Of a stretch of DNA of 6,360 nt, positions 1-6,037 are shown piece after piece (position 1 is the first letter of the stretch; each line of letters starts with the position of its first letter). The notes under the pieces were generated by a model that saw only the letters and a program-made list of their open reading frames with translations, did no database searches and was not told the DNA's origin. The DNA is taken from the NCBI GenBank assembly GCA_035499415.1, contig DATJYV010000107.1, positions 1-6,360 on the forward strand, read 5' to 3'. The stretch comes from DATJYV01 sp035499415. Its GTDB lineage: Bacteria > Bacteroidota > Ignavibacteria > UBA10030. Position numbers and translations under genes: made by a program.

Positions 1-771
1 CAACGCGTCCCCGGCATACTGACCACGGACGATTCGCAAATCATCTTCATCGACACTCCGGGCTTTCTGCGGCCCAGGTATCTTCTCCATGAGAAAATGA
101 TGAAGCAGCTGGGCCTTGCACTCAGTGAAGCGGATGTGACACTCGCCATGACGGACGTCTTGCGCGGGGCGGAGCTTGACCCCGAATTGCGGACGCAAAT
201 CGTGGAACGACGGAGAGGACGGCCGGTCTTTCTCGTTATAAATAAAGTGGACAACGTTCAGAAACCCACGCTGCTGCCCCTCATCGCAAAGGCCGCCCAG
301 GCGAAGATATTCGATGAAATTATCCCGATCTCTGCTCTTCGGGGCCAGAACCTCGATGCGCTTCTTAAAGCCATCAGACAATATCTTCCGAATCACCCGG
401 CGTTCTATCCCGCGGAGACCGTCAGCGACAAACCCGAGAGATTCTTCGTCGCCGAGCTGATTCGGGAGAAAATCTTCCAGCAGTTTGAGGACGAGATTCC
501 CTATTCCACGGCCGTCGAGATTCAGGAATTCAAAGAACGCGAATCCGGAGGCGCCTACATCAACGCGGACATTCTCGTCGAGCGCGATTCGCAGAAGGCC
601 ATAATTATCGGCAGGGAAGGAACTGCGCTCAAGAAAGTCGGAGAAGCGGCGCGGAAAGAAATCGAAGAATTCATCCAGCGGAGGGTGTTCCTTTCGCTTT
701 TCGTCAAAGTGCGCGATCGGTGGAGAAAGGATGAGGCAATTCTGAGCCGGCTGGGCTACAGTGAAAGATAA
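1..771 (+). CDS. era: GTPase Era, 3' part (5' end outside the window)
   Basis: Era is a GTP-binding protein that binds the 3' end of 16S rRNA through a C-terminal KH domain and assists 30S subunit maturation. The frame is open from base 1, so the gene starts upstream; 256 codons are visible and about 45 residues are probably missing, including the P-loop (G1). Visible motifs in order: G3 DTPG at 52-63, G4 NKVD at 241-252, G5 SAL at 331-339, then the type II KH domain with its GxxG loop (GREG) at 610-621. The C-terminal FLSLFVKVRDRWRKD segment is typical of Era and ends in a normal TAA stop at 769-771. Nothing looks broken. The first ATG (97) lies after G3 and is not the start. The KH domain separates Era from EngA and other TRAFAC GTPases. 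Confidence 0.96.
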   Translation, partial: QRVPGILTTDDSQIIFIDTPGFLRPRYLLHEKMMKQLGLALSEADVTLAMTDVLRGAELDPELRTQIVERRRGRPVFLVINKVDNVQKPTLLPLIAKAAQAKIFDEIIPISALRGQNLDALLKAIRQYLPNHPAFYPAETVSDKPERFFVAELIREKIFQQFEDEIPYSTAVEIQEFKERESGGAYINADILVERDSQKAIIIGREGTALKKVGEAARKEIEEFIQRRVFLSLFVKVRDRWRKDEAILSRLGYSER

Positions 772-977
772 GGAGTGCAAGGAAGGATGAAGGTCGAAGG
801 CAGGGAATCGGGTTTCTTCGCTGAACGCGTGTGCGTCTCTGGCGCAAAGATCGGAGTTCAACGTCCGGGGTTCGAGGTTGAGAATCTCGAAAGACGAGCA
901 CGCGGTTCACATCGCTGAGCGCTCAGTGCTGCCGCTGACCGCGAAATGCTGATCGCCAACTGCTGAGCGCCGTTCCC
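772..977. other. Non-coding spacer between era and the DUF1015 gene
   Basis: This stretch of 206 bases has no convincing reading frame, no clear promoter and no intrinsic terminator. It is built from decayed short motifs. The left part has loosely repeated units such as TCGGAGTTCAACG and CCGGGGTTCGAGG (about 852-880). A small inverted repeat, TTCGAG (871-876) and CTCGAA (886-891), has a 9-base loop and no T-run. The right part holds the GCTGANCGC copies listed separately. No Shine-Dalgarno sequence precedes the ATG at 978. Confidence 0.7.
914..970 (+). repeat. Degenerate GCTGANCGC repeat cluster
   Basis: Four copies of a 9-mer with one variable base occur in the same orientation: GCTGAGCGC at 914-922, GCTGACCGC at 934-942, GCTGATCGC at 948-956 and GCTGAGCGC at 962-970. 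Start-to-start distances are 20, 14 and 14 bases. The last copy ends 7 bases before the start codon of the DUF1015 gene. Related motifs lie on the other strand after the tRNA gene (5761-5796). This is not a CRISPR: units are too short and spacers too small. The function is unknown; it may be mutational slippage debris or a family of small intergenic repeats. Confidence 0.65.
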
Positions 978-2258
978 ATGCCCCACATCATTCCGTTCCG
1001 TGGCTTCCGGTACGACCAGGGACGTGTCGACCTTGCCGATGTCGTCGCGCCGCCATACGACATCATTTCACCCGAGCTCCAATCCCGCCTGTACGCAAAG
1101 AGCCCCTACAACGTCGTGCGGCTCATTCTTGGAAGGGAAAGCGACCGCTACAGCGAGGCGGCGAAGGCACTCCAGCAGTGGCAAACGGAGAACATTCTGG
1201 TACGCGACCCGACCCCTTCGATCTACGTCCTCCATCAAACATTCACGACATCTGCCGGCCGCTCGATGACCCGGAAGGGATTCATCGCTCTCTGCCGTCT
1301 CGAGGAATTTGAAAAGAAGATTGTCCTGCCTCACGAGAAGACTCTTTCAAAACCGCTCGAGGATCGTCTCAGGCTTTTTAAATCGACCAACGCGAATTTC
1401 AGCCAGGTTCTCTCGCTGTACTCGGATGTCGAGCGAAGCACCGCGGAGTTGCTGGCTCAGGAGATAAAAGAAGTACCGGTCATGGACGTGACCTTCGAGG
1501 ATGTGCAGAATCGGGTCTGGCAAGTGACGGAACCGAAAACGATCCGTGCGATTCAGGAAACGCTCTCCCAACGCCAGGTCTTCATCGCGGACGGTCATCA
1601 CCGATACGAAACGGCGCTCGCCTATCGAAACTGGAGGCGCGGTAAGGATAAGAGCGTTTCCGGCGATGAGCCGTTCGAGTATGTGATGATGTTCTTCTCG
1701 AATTTTGAGGATGAGGGACTTGTCATCGAACCCACGCATCGCATCGTGCACTCGTTGCCGTCGTTCGACGCCCCGGCAGTCCTCAGCGCGATCGAGAGAT
1801 ATTTTGTCATCCATGCATTCGGCCACGCGGCTGCGATGAAGGCGGGACTCGCCGCCAACCATTCGATTTCATTCGGCCTCGTGCTGCGGGGGAGCCCTAC
1901 GTTCTATCTGGCCACGCTCAAACCGACGGTCGACGGGCGATCGTTGTTCGGCAAGGATGTTCCCGCGGCCCTGAGCGCCCTTGACGTTACAATCCTCCAC
2001 CAGCTCGTCCTGGGCCGGGTGCTCGGCATCTCTGCCGAGGCGCAGGAACGGAAGGCAAATATCGACTATGTCCGCGGTTTTGACGAAGCGATTGCCCGGA
2101 TGCAGGACGGCCGTATGCAGGCGGCATTCATCATGAATCCGCCCAAGATAGAACAGGTCGCCGCTGTTGCCGAAGCTGGGAGCACGATGCCGCAGAAGTC
2201 GACGTATTTTTATCCCAAATTGCTCACGGGCCTCGTTCTGAACGTCATGGCGTCTTAA
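978..2258 (+). CDS. DUF1015 family protein of unknown function
   Basis: This 426-residue protein matches the DUF1015 family (Pfam PF06245) over its full length, and the size is normal for the family. The N-terminus reads MPHIIPFRGFRY, followed by the conserved VVAPPYDIIS block around residues 22-31. The central signature ADGHHRYETAL, with D205, H207, H208 and R209, is at about 1587-1619. There is no signal peptide and no obvious membrane segment, so it is probably cytosolic. The ATG at 978 is chosen because the family usually begins with a short lead into PFRG; there is no Shine-Dalgarno sequence ahead of it, only the GCTGANCGC repeats. The paired histidines and acidic residue suggest a catalytic or ligand-binding site, but that is inference and the biochemical role is not known to me. 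The EamA gene follows after a gap of only about 44 bases, so they may be co-transcribed. Confidence 0.92.
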   Translation: MPHIIPFRGFRYDQGRVDLADVVAPPYDIISPELQSRLYAKSPYNVVRLILGRESDRYSEAAKALQQWQTENILVRDPTPSIYVLHQTFTTSAGRSMTRKGFIALCRLEEFEKKIVLPHEKTLSKPLEDRLRLFKSTNANFSQVLSLYSDVERSTAELLAQEIKEVPVMDVTFEDVQNRVWQVTEPKTIRAIQETLSQRQVFIADGHHRYETALAYRNWRRGKDKSVSGDEPFEYVMMFFSNFEDEGLVIEPTHRIVHSLPSFDAPAVLSAIERYFVIHAFGHAAAMKAGLAANHSISFGLVLRGSPTFYLATLKPTVDGRSLFGKDVPAALSALDVTILHQLVLGRVLGISAEAQERKANIDYVRGFDEAIARMQDGRMQAAFIMNPPKIEQVAAVAEAGSTMPQKSTYFYPKLLTGLVLNVMAS

Positions 2259-2302
2259 CGGAAACTTTCGTATCCTTTTTTTCCAATCAGGGAATTCTAC
2301 CC

Positions 2303-3229
2303 ATTTCACCTCGCGTTCGCATCATATCCGGTCTGGTCGTTGTCTGTTTGATCTGGGGATCGACCTGGCTTGCGATCAAATCGGGAATGGAGACCGTCCC
2401 TCCATTTCTCGCCGCCGGACTACGGTTTCTTATTGCCACCCTGATCCTCCGCCTCATCATGCTCATCCGACGCGAGCGCATTCCGCTCGAACCGGATTTT
2501 TGGCTCCTGGTGGCCGAGATGGGATTGCTCACATACACGCTCCCCTTTGCCTGCATTTACTGGGGGCAAAAACAGATCGCGACGGGACTCTCTTCCATCC
2601 TGTTTGCGACTTTTCCGTTCTGGGTCGCCATCTGCTCGCATGTCAGACTTGAGACGGAGAAAATGAATCTGCCACGCTTCCTGGGAGTCCTCATCGGGTT
2701 TGCAGGTGTCACGCTCATCTTTTCCCGGCAACTCCTTCACGGCGTCGGCCACTCGTTTCTCGGGATGGCGGCGATTGTCGTCGGCGCATTGTCCCAGGCA
2801 TTTGCTCTCGTATCGGTGAAACGATTTGGGGCGAAATACAGCTCCATCTCGATTAACTTTGCAGGCATGGTTATCGGGGCGATCATCCTGCTCACGGCCA
2901 GTCTTGCCGTCGAGGATTTCACCGACCTTGAGTTCGATTCCAAAGCTCTCATCCCGCTCCTCTACCTTTCGACCATCGGAACCGTCTTCACCTACGTCCT
3001 CTACTTCTGGCTTGCAAAACAAGTGAACGCCGTCCTCCTCTCGTTCACTGCGTTCGTCACTCCCATCATCGCTGTGGGGCTCGGAGCAATTGTTCTTGAT
3101 GAGCGCCTGGGACGATTTACGCTCTGGGGGTCGGCGCTCGTATTGGGCGGCATTCTGGTCGGAAACGTTCCCGGCCTTTGGAGATACATCCAGGAACACC
3201 GGGCCGCGACTGGCATCGAAACGCCGTGA
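2303..3229 (+). CDS. EamA/DMT-superfamily transporter (start codon uncertain)
   Basis: This is an integral membrane protein of the drug/metabolite transporter superfamily with two EamA repeats and about ten predicted helices; the substrate cannot be told from sequence. Helix 1 carries the family motif IWGSTW (2351-2368). The end of repeat 1 is around the NLPRFLGVLIGFAGVTLIFS segment. Repeat 2 ends with AFVTPIIAVGLGAIVLDERL and a last helix near 3120-3175. The first ATG/GTG/TTG in frame is TTG 2348, but it would cut off the first half of helix 1. The frame continues upstream as ISPRVRIISGLVVVCLIWGSTW, a normal basic lead plus helix 1, without any ATG/GTG/TTG. I place the start at ATT 2303 (308 residues, usual length), with AGGGA at 2289-2293 as a weak ribosome site; CTG 2333 or an assembly error are alternatives. 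A conservative annotation would use 2348. The stop overlaps the next gene's start. Confidence 0.9.
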   Translation: MSPRVRIISGLVVVCLIWGSTWLAIKSGMETVPPFLAAGLRFLIATLILRLIMLIRRERIPLEPDFWLLVAEMGLLTYTLPFACIYWGQKQIATGLSSILFATFPFWVAICSHVRLETEKMNLPRFLGVLIGFAGVTLIFSRQLLHGVGHSFLGMAAIVVGALSQAFALVSVKRFGAKYSSISINFAGMVIGAIILLTASLAVEDFTDLEFDSKALIPLLYLSTIGTVFTYVLYFWLAKQVNAVLLSFTAFVTPIIAVGLGAIVLDERLGRFTLWGSALVLGGILVGNVPGLWRYIQEHRAATGIETP

Positions 3230-3630
3230 TCATCAACGTAGGGCACGTCGGCGTCGCGGTGCGGAATCTTCGCGATTCGACCCGCCTCTTCGAGCGTCTG
3301 CTCGGAAAGAAGCCGGACCATGAGGAGACCGTCGGCGACCAGCGCGTGACGGCGGTGATGTTCCGTATCGGGAATTCCGCCGTGGAGCTCATCGAACCAA
3401 CGGATCCCGACTCTTCCGTTTCCCGCTTCATCGACCGGCGCGGCGAAGCCGTCCACCACATCTCTCTGGAAGTCGACGATATCGAATCGGAGCTTTCGCG
3501 CATCCGGCAGGCGGGTTTCCAACTGATCGACGAACGTCCGCGCCGGGGTTCGCAAGACACTCTCGTGGCGTTCATCCATCCCAAGTCCACCAACGGGATC
3601 CTCGTCGAACTCGTCCAGCGTCGGCGCTAA
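3226..3630 (+). CDS. mce: Methylmalonyl-CoA epimerase
   Basis: This protein of 134 residues is a methylmalonyl-CoA epimerase (EC 5.1.99.1) of the VOC/glyoxalase fold. It interconverts the (S) and (R) forms of methylmalonyl-CoA, linking propionyl-CoA carboxylase and the B12-dependent mutase. Two beta-alpha-beta-beta-beta modules are visible. Probable metal ligands are H7 (NVGHVGVAV), Q39 (GDQRV), H78 (VHHISLEV) and E128 (ILVELV). The blocks VELIEPTDPDS and FIHPKSTNGILVEL are strong signatures that separate it from lactoylglutathione lyase. GTG 3226 is chosen as start: it places GHVGVAV at the usual position and forms a GTGA overlap with the transporter stop, a classic translational-coupling arrangement. 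The more upstream TTG 3178 adds residues unlike the family. No mutase or carboxylase gene is in the window. Confidence 0.93.
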   Translation: MIINVGHVGVAVRNLRDSTRLFERLLGKKPDHEETVGDQRVTAVMFRIGNSAVELIEPTDPDSSVSRFIDRRGEAVHHISLEVDDIESELSRIRQAGFQLIDERPRRGSQDTLVAFIHPKSTNGILVELVQRRR

Positions 3631-3667
3631 AGCCGCGGGGTTGGACCCGACCTCCGGAACTTCGCAG

Positions 3668-5584
3668 ATGGCAACGCAAGACCTTACTCTTCAGGAAAAG
3701 CTCGAAGCCCTTCCTTCCGACCCCGGTGTCTACCGGTTCCTCGATGCCGACGGGAAAGTTCTCTACGTCGGCAAGGCGCAAAATCTCCGCAACCGCGTCC
3801 GACAATATTTCCAGAAAAGCCGCTCGTCCGACCCGCGCATCGACGTGATGGTGGGGCGTGTCGCCGACGTCGAGCTCACGGTGACGGATACCGATGTCGA
3901 GGCGCTGATCCTCGAAGCGAACCTCATCAAAAAGCTGAAGCCCCGCTACAACATTCTCCTGAAAGATGACAAGAGTTACCCGTATATCGTGATTACAAAG
4001 GAGCCGTTCCCCCGCGTATTTGTAACGCGGCACAAGGCTGGCGAAGGAGCCCGCTACTTCGGTCCTTATACCGACGTGCGGACGATGCGGTTTGCGCTAA
4101 AAACAGTCCGGGACATTTTCATGATCCGCAGCTGCAACTACGACCTGACGGACGAATCGATTGCGGCGGGGAAATACAAGATCTGCCTCGACTACCATAT
4201 CAAGAAGTGCGAAGGCCCGTGCGAAGGGCTTGTGACGAGGGAGCATTACAGCGCAATGATCGAGCAAGTCGCGAAGGTGTTGAAAGGAAAGACGGGTTCT
4301 GTCGTCGAATCGCTGCGTGCGGAGATGGACCGATTGTCCGGCGAGATGAAATTCGAGGAGGCGGCGCTCATCCGCGACCGAATGCGCGCGTTGACGGTTT
4401 ACACCGAGAAGCAAAAAATGGTCGACCCGCGGGGCGCCGATCGGGACATTTTCGCCGTTGCCGGAAAGGGGGACGACGCCTGCGGCGTGGTCTTCAAGGT
4501 CCGGGAGGGAAAAGTTCTCGGCAGCCAGCACTTTTACATGACGAATGCCGAATCGAAGAGCGAGGCGGAGTTGCTCGAGCAGTTCATCGAGGGATATTAT
4601 CTCGACGGAGACGACATTCCCCCGGAGATCGATGTATCTGCGGAGATTGAATCCCGCCCGCTTCTTCTCTCGTGGCTCCGCATGCGGAGGAACGGCGAGG
4701 TGGAAATTCAGGTCCCACGCGGAGGAGAAACCGCCAAGCTTGTAAACATGGTGCGGAACAATGCGCAGTTCTGGCTCGAAGAGCTGGAGATCCAGCGTGC
4801 GAAAAGGGGGGATGTCCTTCCTCATTCTGTCGCGGCGCTCCAGCGAGATCTGCGCCTGGCTTCACCTCCGCGACGGATGGAGTGCTTTGACATTTCGAAC
4901 ACGCAGGGAAGCGATCCGGTTGCATCGATGGTGGTATTTGTGGACGGCAAGCCGAAGAAGAGCGAATACCGCAAGTTCAAGATCCGAACGGTCCAGGGCG
5001 CGAACGATTTTGCAAGCATGCAGGAGGTCGTTGGGCGTCGGTACCGGCGGCTCCTCGAAGAGGGGGCTGAGCTGCCCGACCTCATCGTCGTCGACGGAGG
5101 AAAAGGACAGCTCTCCAGCGCCGTCGCGACGCTCAGCGAGGTCGGCGTGCGCGACGTGCCGACGATCGGACTTGCGAAGCGCCTCGAGGAAGTCTTCGTT
5201 CCGGACCAACCCGAGGCGATCCTCATTCCCCGGACATCATCGGGCCTGCGGCTGTTGCAGCGCATCCGCGACGAAGCGCATCGATTTGCGGTCACCTATC
5301 ATCGCACGCTGAGGAGTAAGCGCATCTTGAGGACGGACCTCGACCTTATCAAAGGGATCGGGAAGAAGCGGGCGGCCGAGCTCCTCGAGGCATTTGGGTC
5401 CGTTCAGGGAGTGAAGTTTGCCACAGAAGAACAGCTTTCCGAAGTCGTGGGAGATTCGGTCGCGGAGAGAATCAAGCTCTATTTCGGAGGAGATGAAGAG
5501 GGACCGGCGGATACTTCATCCGAAGGAGGAACTGCTGCACCAGGAGGGGGGATCGTGAGCCGGAAACGGAAACAAGACAAGTAA
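3668..5584 (+). CDS. uvrC: UvrABC excinuclease subunit C
   Basis: UvrC makes both incisions around bulky DNA lesions in nucleotide excision repair after UvrA/UvrB recognition. The 638 residues match the usual length. The N-terminal GIY-YIG nuclease (3' incision) shows GVY at 20-22, YVG at 33-35, R43 and E83. Four cysteines, C156, C173, C181 and C185, match the reported Fe-S ligand set of E. coli UvrC. A UVR helical hairpin for UvrB contact starts near M220. The RNase H-like domain (5' incision) shows D408 in FDISN, D476 in VVDGGKGQ and H538 in HRFAVTYHR. A tandem helix-hairpin-helix region begins near residue 557 (LDLIKGIGKKRAAELL). The last 30 or so residues are Gly/Glu-rich and probably disordered, ending in a basic RKRKQDK tail. 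ATG 3668 is preferred over TTG 3641 because it gives the usual short lead (MATQDLTLQEKL). It follows the epimerase gene by 37 bases. Confidence 0.97.
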   Translation: MATQDLTLQEKLEALPSDPGVYRFLDADGKVLYVGKAQNLRNRVRQYFQKSRSSDPRIDVMVGRVADVELTVTDTDVEALILEANLIKKLKPRYNILLKDDKSYPYIVITKEPFPRVFVTRHKAGEGARYFGPYTDVRTMRFALKTVRDIFMIRSCNYDLTDESIAAGKYKICLDYHIKKCEGPCEGLVTREHYSAMIEQVAKVLKGKTGSVVESLRAEMDRLSGEMKFEEAALIRDRMRALTVYTEKQKMVDPRGADRDIFAVAGKGDDACGVVFKVREGKVLGSQHFYMTNAESKSEAELLEQFIEGYYLDGDDIPPEIDVSAEIESRPLLLSWLRMRRNGEVEIQVPRGGETAKLVNMVRNNAQFWLEELEIQRAKRGDVLPHSVAALQRDLRLASPPRRMECFDISNTQGSDPVASMVVFVDGKPKKSEYRKFKIRTVQGANDFASMQEVVGRRYRRLLEEGAELPDLIVVDGGKGQLSSAVATLSEVGVRDVPTIGLAKRLEEVFVPDQPEAILIPRTSSGLRLLQRIRDEAHRFAVTYHRTLRSKRILRTDLDLIKGIGKKRAAELLEAFGSVQGVKFATEEQLSEVVGDSVAERIKLYFGGDEEGPADTSSEGGTAAPGGGIVSRKRKQDK

Positions 5585-5605
5585 CCGTCGACCGGACGAA
5601 GGCGA

Positions 5606-5636
5606 TTGATTTTTCCCCCCTTTCTGCATATCTTTG
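5606..5636 (+). promoter_or_regulatory. Bacteroidota-type promoter for tRNA-Val
   Basis: TATCTTTG at 5629-5636 matches all fixed positions of the Bacteroidota -7 element TAnnTTTG. ATTG at 5605-5608 fits three of four bases of the -33 element TTTG, with 20 bases between TTG and TA, which is the expected spacing. Transcription would begin around 5642-5646, giving a leader of about 30 bases before the tRNA gene at 5676. No comparable TTGACA/TATAAT pair is seen. The match is by eye only. Confidence 0.6.
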
Positions 5637-5675
5637 TTCGTCCGACTCGCTCCCGCTTTGCAGCGATTCCCCTTG

Positions 5676-5750
5676 GGGCGATTAGCTCAGCTGGTTCAGA
5701 GCGTACGCCTCACACGCGTAAGGTCGTAGGTTCGAACCCTACATCGCCCA
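5676..5750 (+). tRNA. tRNA-Val, anticodon CAC
   Basis: A complete cloverleaf of 75 nucleotides folds without mismatch. The acceptor stem pairs GGGCGAT (5676-5682) with ATCGCCC (5743-5749). The D stem pairs GCTC (5685-5688) with GAGC (5699-5702), and the D loop contains GG. The anticodon stem pairs TACGC (5704-5708) with GCGTA (5716-5720) around the loop CTCACAC, so the anticodon CAC is at 5711-5713 and reads GTG codons. The variable loop is AGGTC. The T stem pairs GTAGG (5726-5730) with CCTAC (5738-5742) around TTCGAAC. The discriminator base is A5750. The CCA end is not encoded (the next bases are CAA), so it must be added by the CCA-adding enzyme. Confidence 0.97.
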
Positions 5751-5890
5751 CAAGAAGCGAGCAATCAGCAAGTCAGCGTTCAGGATCGCAGACAGCAAAG
5801 CACCCCGACCGGACAACGCCAGGCGCTTGTGGGTCGAAAATCGGCAACCGGAAACTGAAAACTTCAGATTGCCTTGTTCTTTCGCATCTG
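5751..5890. other. Non-coding spacer between tRNA-Val and the pyrR leader
   Basis: I see no convincing gene here. The first part (5761-5796) carries repeat motifs related to those before the DUF1015 gene. A second patch around 5837-5863 reads AATCGGCAACCGGAAACTG followed by AAAAC, another low-complexity intergenic motif. No intrinsic terminator is visible after the tRNA and no clear promoter precedes the pyrR leader, so read-through from the tRNA promoter is possible. Confidence 0.55.
5761..5796 (-). repeat. Inverted copies of the GCTGANCGC-type repeat
   Basis: Read on the minus strand this stretch contains GCTGTCTGC (5788-5796), CTGAACGC (5776-5783), GCTGAC (5772-5777) and GCTGATTGC (5761-5769). 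GCTGATTGC differs by one base from GCTGATCGC seen at 948-956 on the plus strand. The copies are more decayed than those at 914-970. The function is unknown. Confidence 0.5.
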
Positions 5891-5924
5891 TCCTTTAATC
5901 CCTATCCCGAGAGGTAGGAAAGGA
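5891..5924 (+). promoter_or_regulatory. PyrR-binding RNA hairpin (anti-antiterminator)
   Basis: The RNA folds as a two-part stem: TCCTTT (5891-5896) pairs with AAAGGA (5919-5924), AATC (5897-5900) bulges on the 5' side, and CCTA (5901-5904) pairs with TAGG (5915-5918). The top is T-CC-CGAGA-GG (5905-5914). This fits the established PyrR-binding consensus, a UCCnGnGAGG loop on a stem with a purine-rich 5' bulge (Rfam PyrR family). PyrR with bound UMP or UTP would stabilise this hairpin and so block the antiterminator. The gene downstream encodes PyrR, which strongly supports the call. Confidence 0.92.
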
Positions 5925-5997
5925 ATCGGTCGTCGTGTGTGACGCCATGCTGAGACGGTTGTCGTGGAGTGATTGAGACTCCCGATGCCCCCTTTCC
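5917..5997 (+). promoter_or_regulatory. Antiterminator of the pyrR leader
   Basis: GGAAAGG (5917-5923) can pair perfectly with CCTTTCC (5991-5997), and ATCGG (5925-5929) with CCGAT (5982-5986), giving 12 base pairs interrupted by A5924 and GCCC (5987-5990). This fold uses the 3' arm of the PyrR-binding hairpin and takes bases from the 5' arm of the terminator, so it excludes both. It should form when PyrR is not bound, i.e. when pyrimidine nucleotides are scarce, and allow transcription into pyrR. Confidence 0.8.
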
Positions 5998-6019
5998 ACT
6001 TAGGATCGGGGGCATTTTT
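5985..6019 (+). terminator. Intrinsic terminator (attenuator) before pyrR
   Basis: ATGCCCCC (5985-5992) pairs without mismatch with GGGGGCAT (6008-6015), followed by a T-run ending at 6019. The loop region can extend with TCC (5995-5997) on GGA (6003-6005). It sits between the PyrR-binding hairpin and the pyrR coding region, where attenuation is expected to act. It competes with the antiterminator for 5985-5986 and 5991-5992. Confidence 0.92.
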
Positions 6020-6024
6020 GTTCT

Positions 6025-6029
6025 GGAGG
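6025..6029 (+). promoter_or_regulatory. Shine-Dalgarno sequence deciding the pyrR start
   Basis: GGAGG is a perfect ribosome-binding core. It touches the ATG at 6030 directly, which is too close for use, and that ATG opens only a three-codon frame (MKL, stop at 6039-6041). The CTG at 6038 lies 8 bases after GGAGG and in the pyrR frame, so this site best fits initiation there. Confidence 0.65.
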
Positions 6030-6037
6030 ATGAAACT

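Noticed and set aside
871..891. Inverted repeat TTCGAG/CTCGAA after era
   Set aside because: Six base pairs with a 9-base loop and no T-run; likely part of the decayed repeats and not a terminator.
2260..2284. Promoter or hairpin before the EamA gene (GGAAA/TTTCC, TATCCTTTTTT)
   Set aside because: The stem is five A/T-rich pairs with a 15-base loop, and the TATCC sequence does not fit TAnnTTTG; too weak to annotate.
2420..3199. Long minus-strand reading frame opposite the EamA gene
   Set aside because: Its product is strongly charged and low in hydrophobic pattern, with no family resemblance; it is the antisense image of a clear membrane-protein gene.
3641..3667. TTG at 3641 as uvrC start
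   Set aside because: It adds nine residues not typical of UvrC and has no ribosome site; ATG 3668 gives the usual N-terminus.
4097..4825. Long minus-strand reading frame opposite uvrC
   Set aside because: It lies fully inside uvrC, whose catalytic and Cys motifs prove the plus-strand frame; no recognisable domain on the minus strand.
5582..5620. Possible terminator after uvrC
   Set aside because: Only a 4-bp stem (CGTC/GACG) can form and the T-run lies too far away; not convincing.
5606..5917. Plus-strand frame of 103 codons across the tRNA
   Set aside because: It covers the promoter, the whole tRNA-Val and part of the PyrR-binding hairpin; its product has no coherent pattern.
5969..6037. 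GTG at 5969 as pyrR start
   Set aside because: It is in frame, but would translate through both arms of the terminator and add 23 residues unlike PyrR; no ribosome site was noted there.
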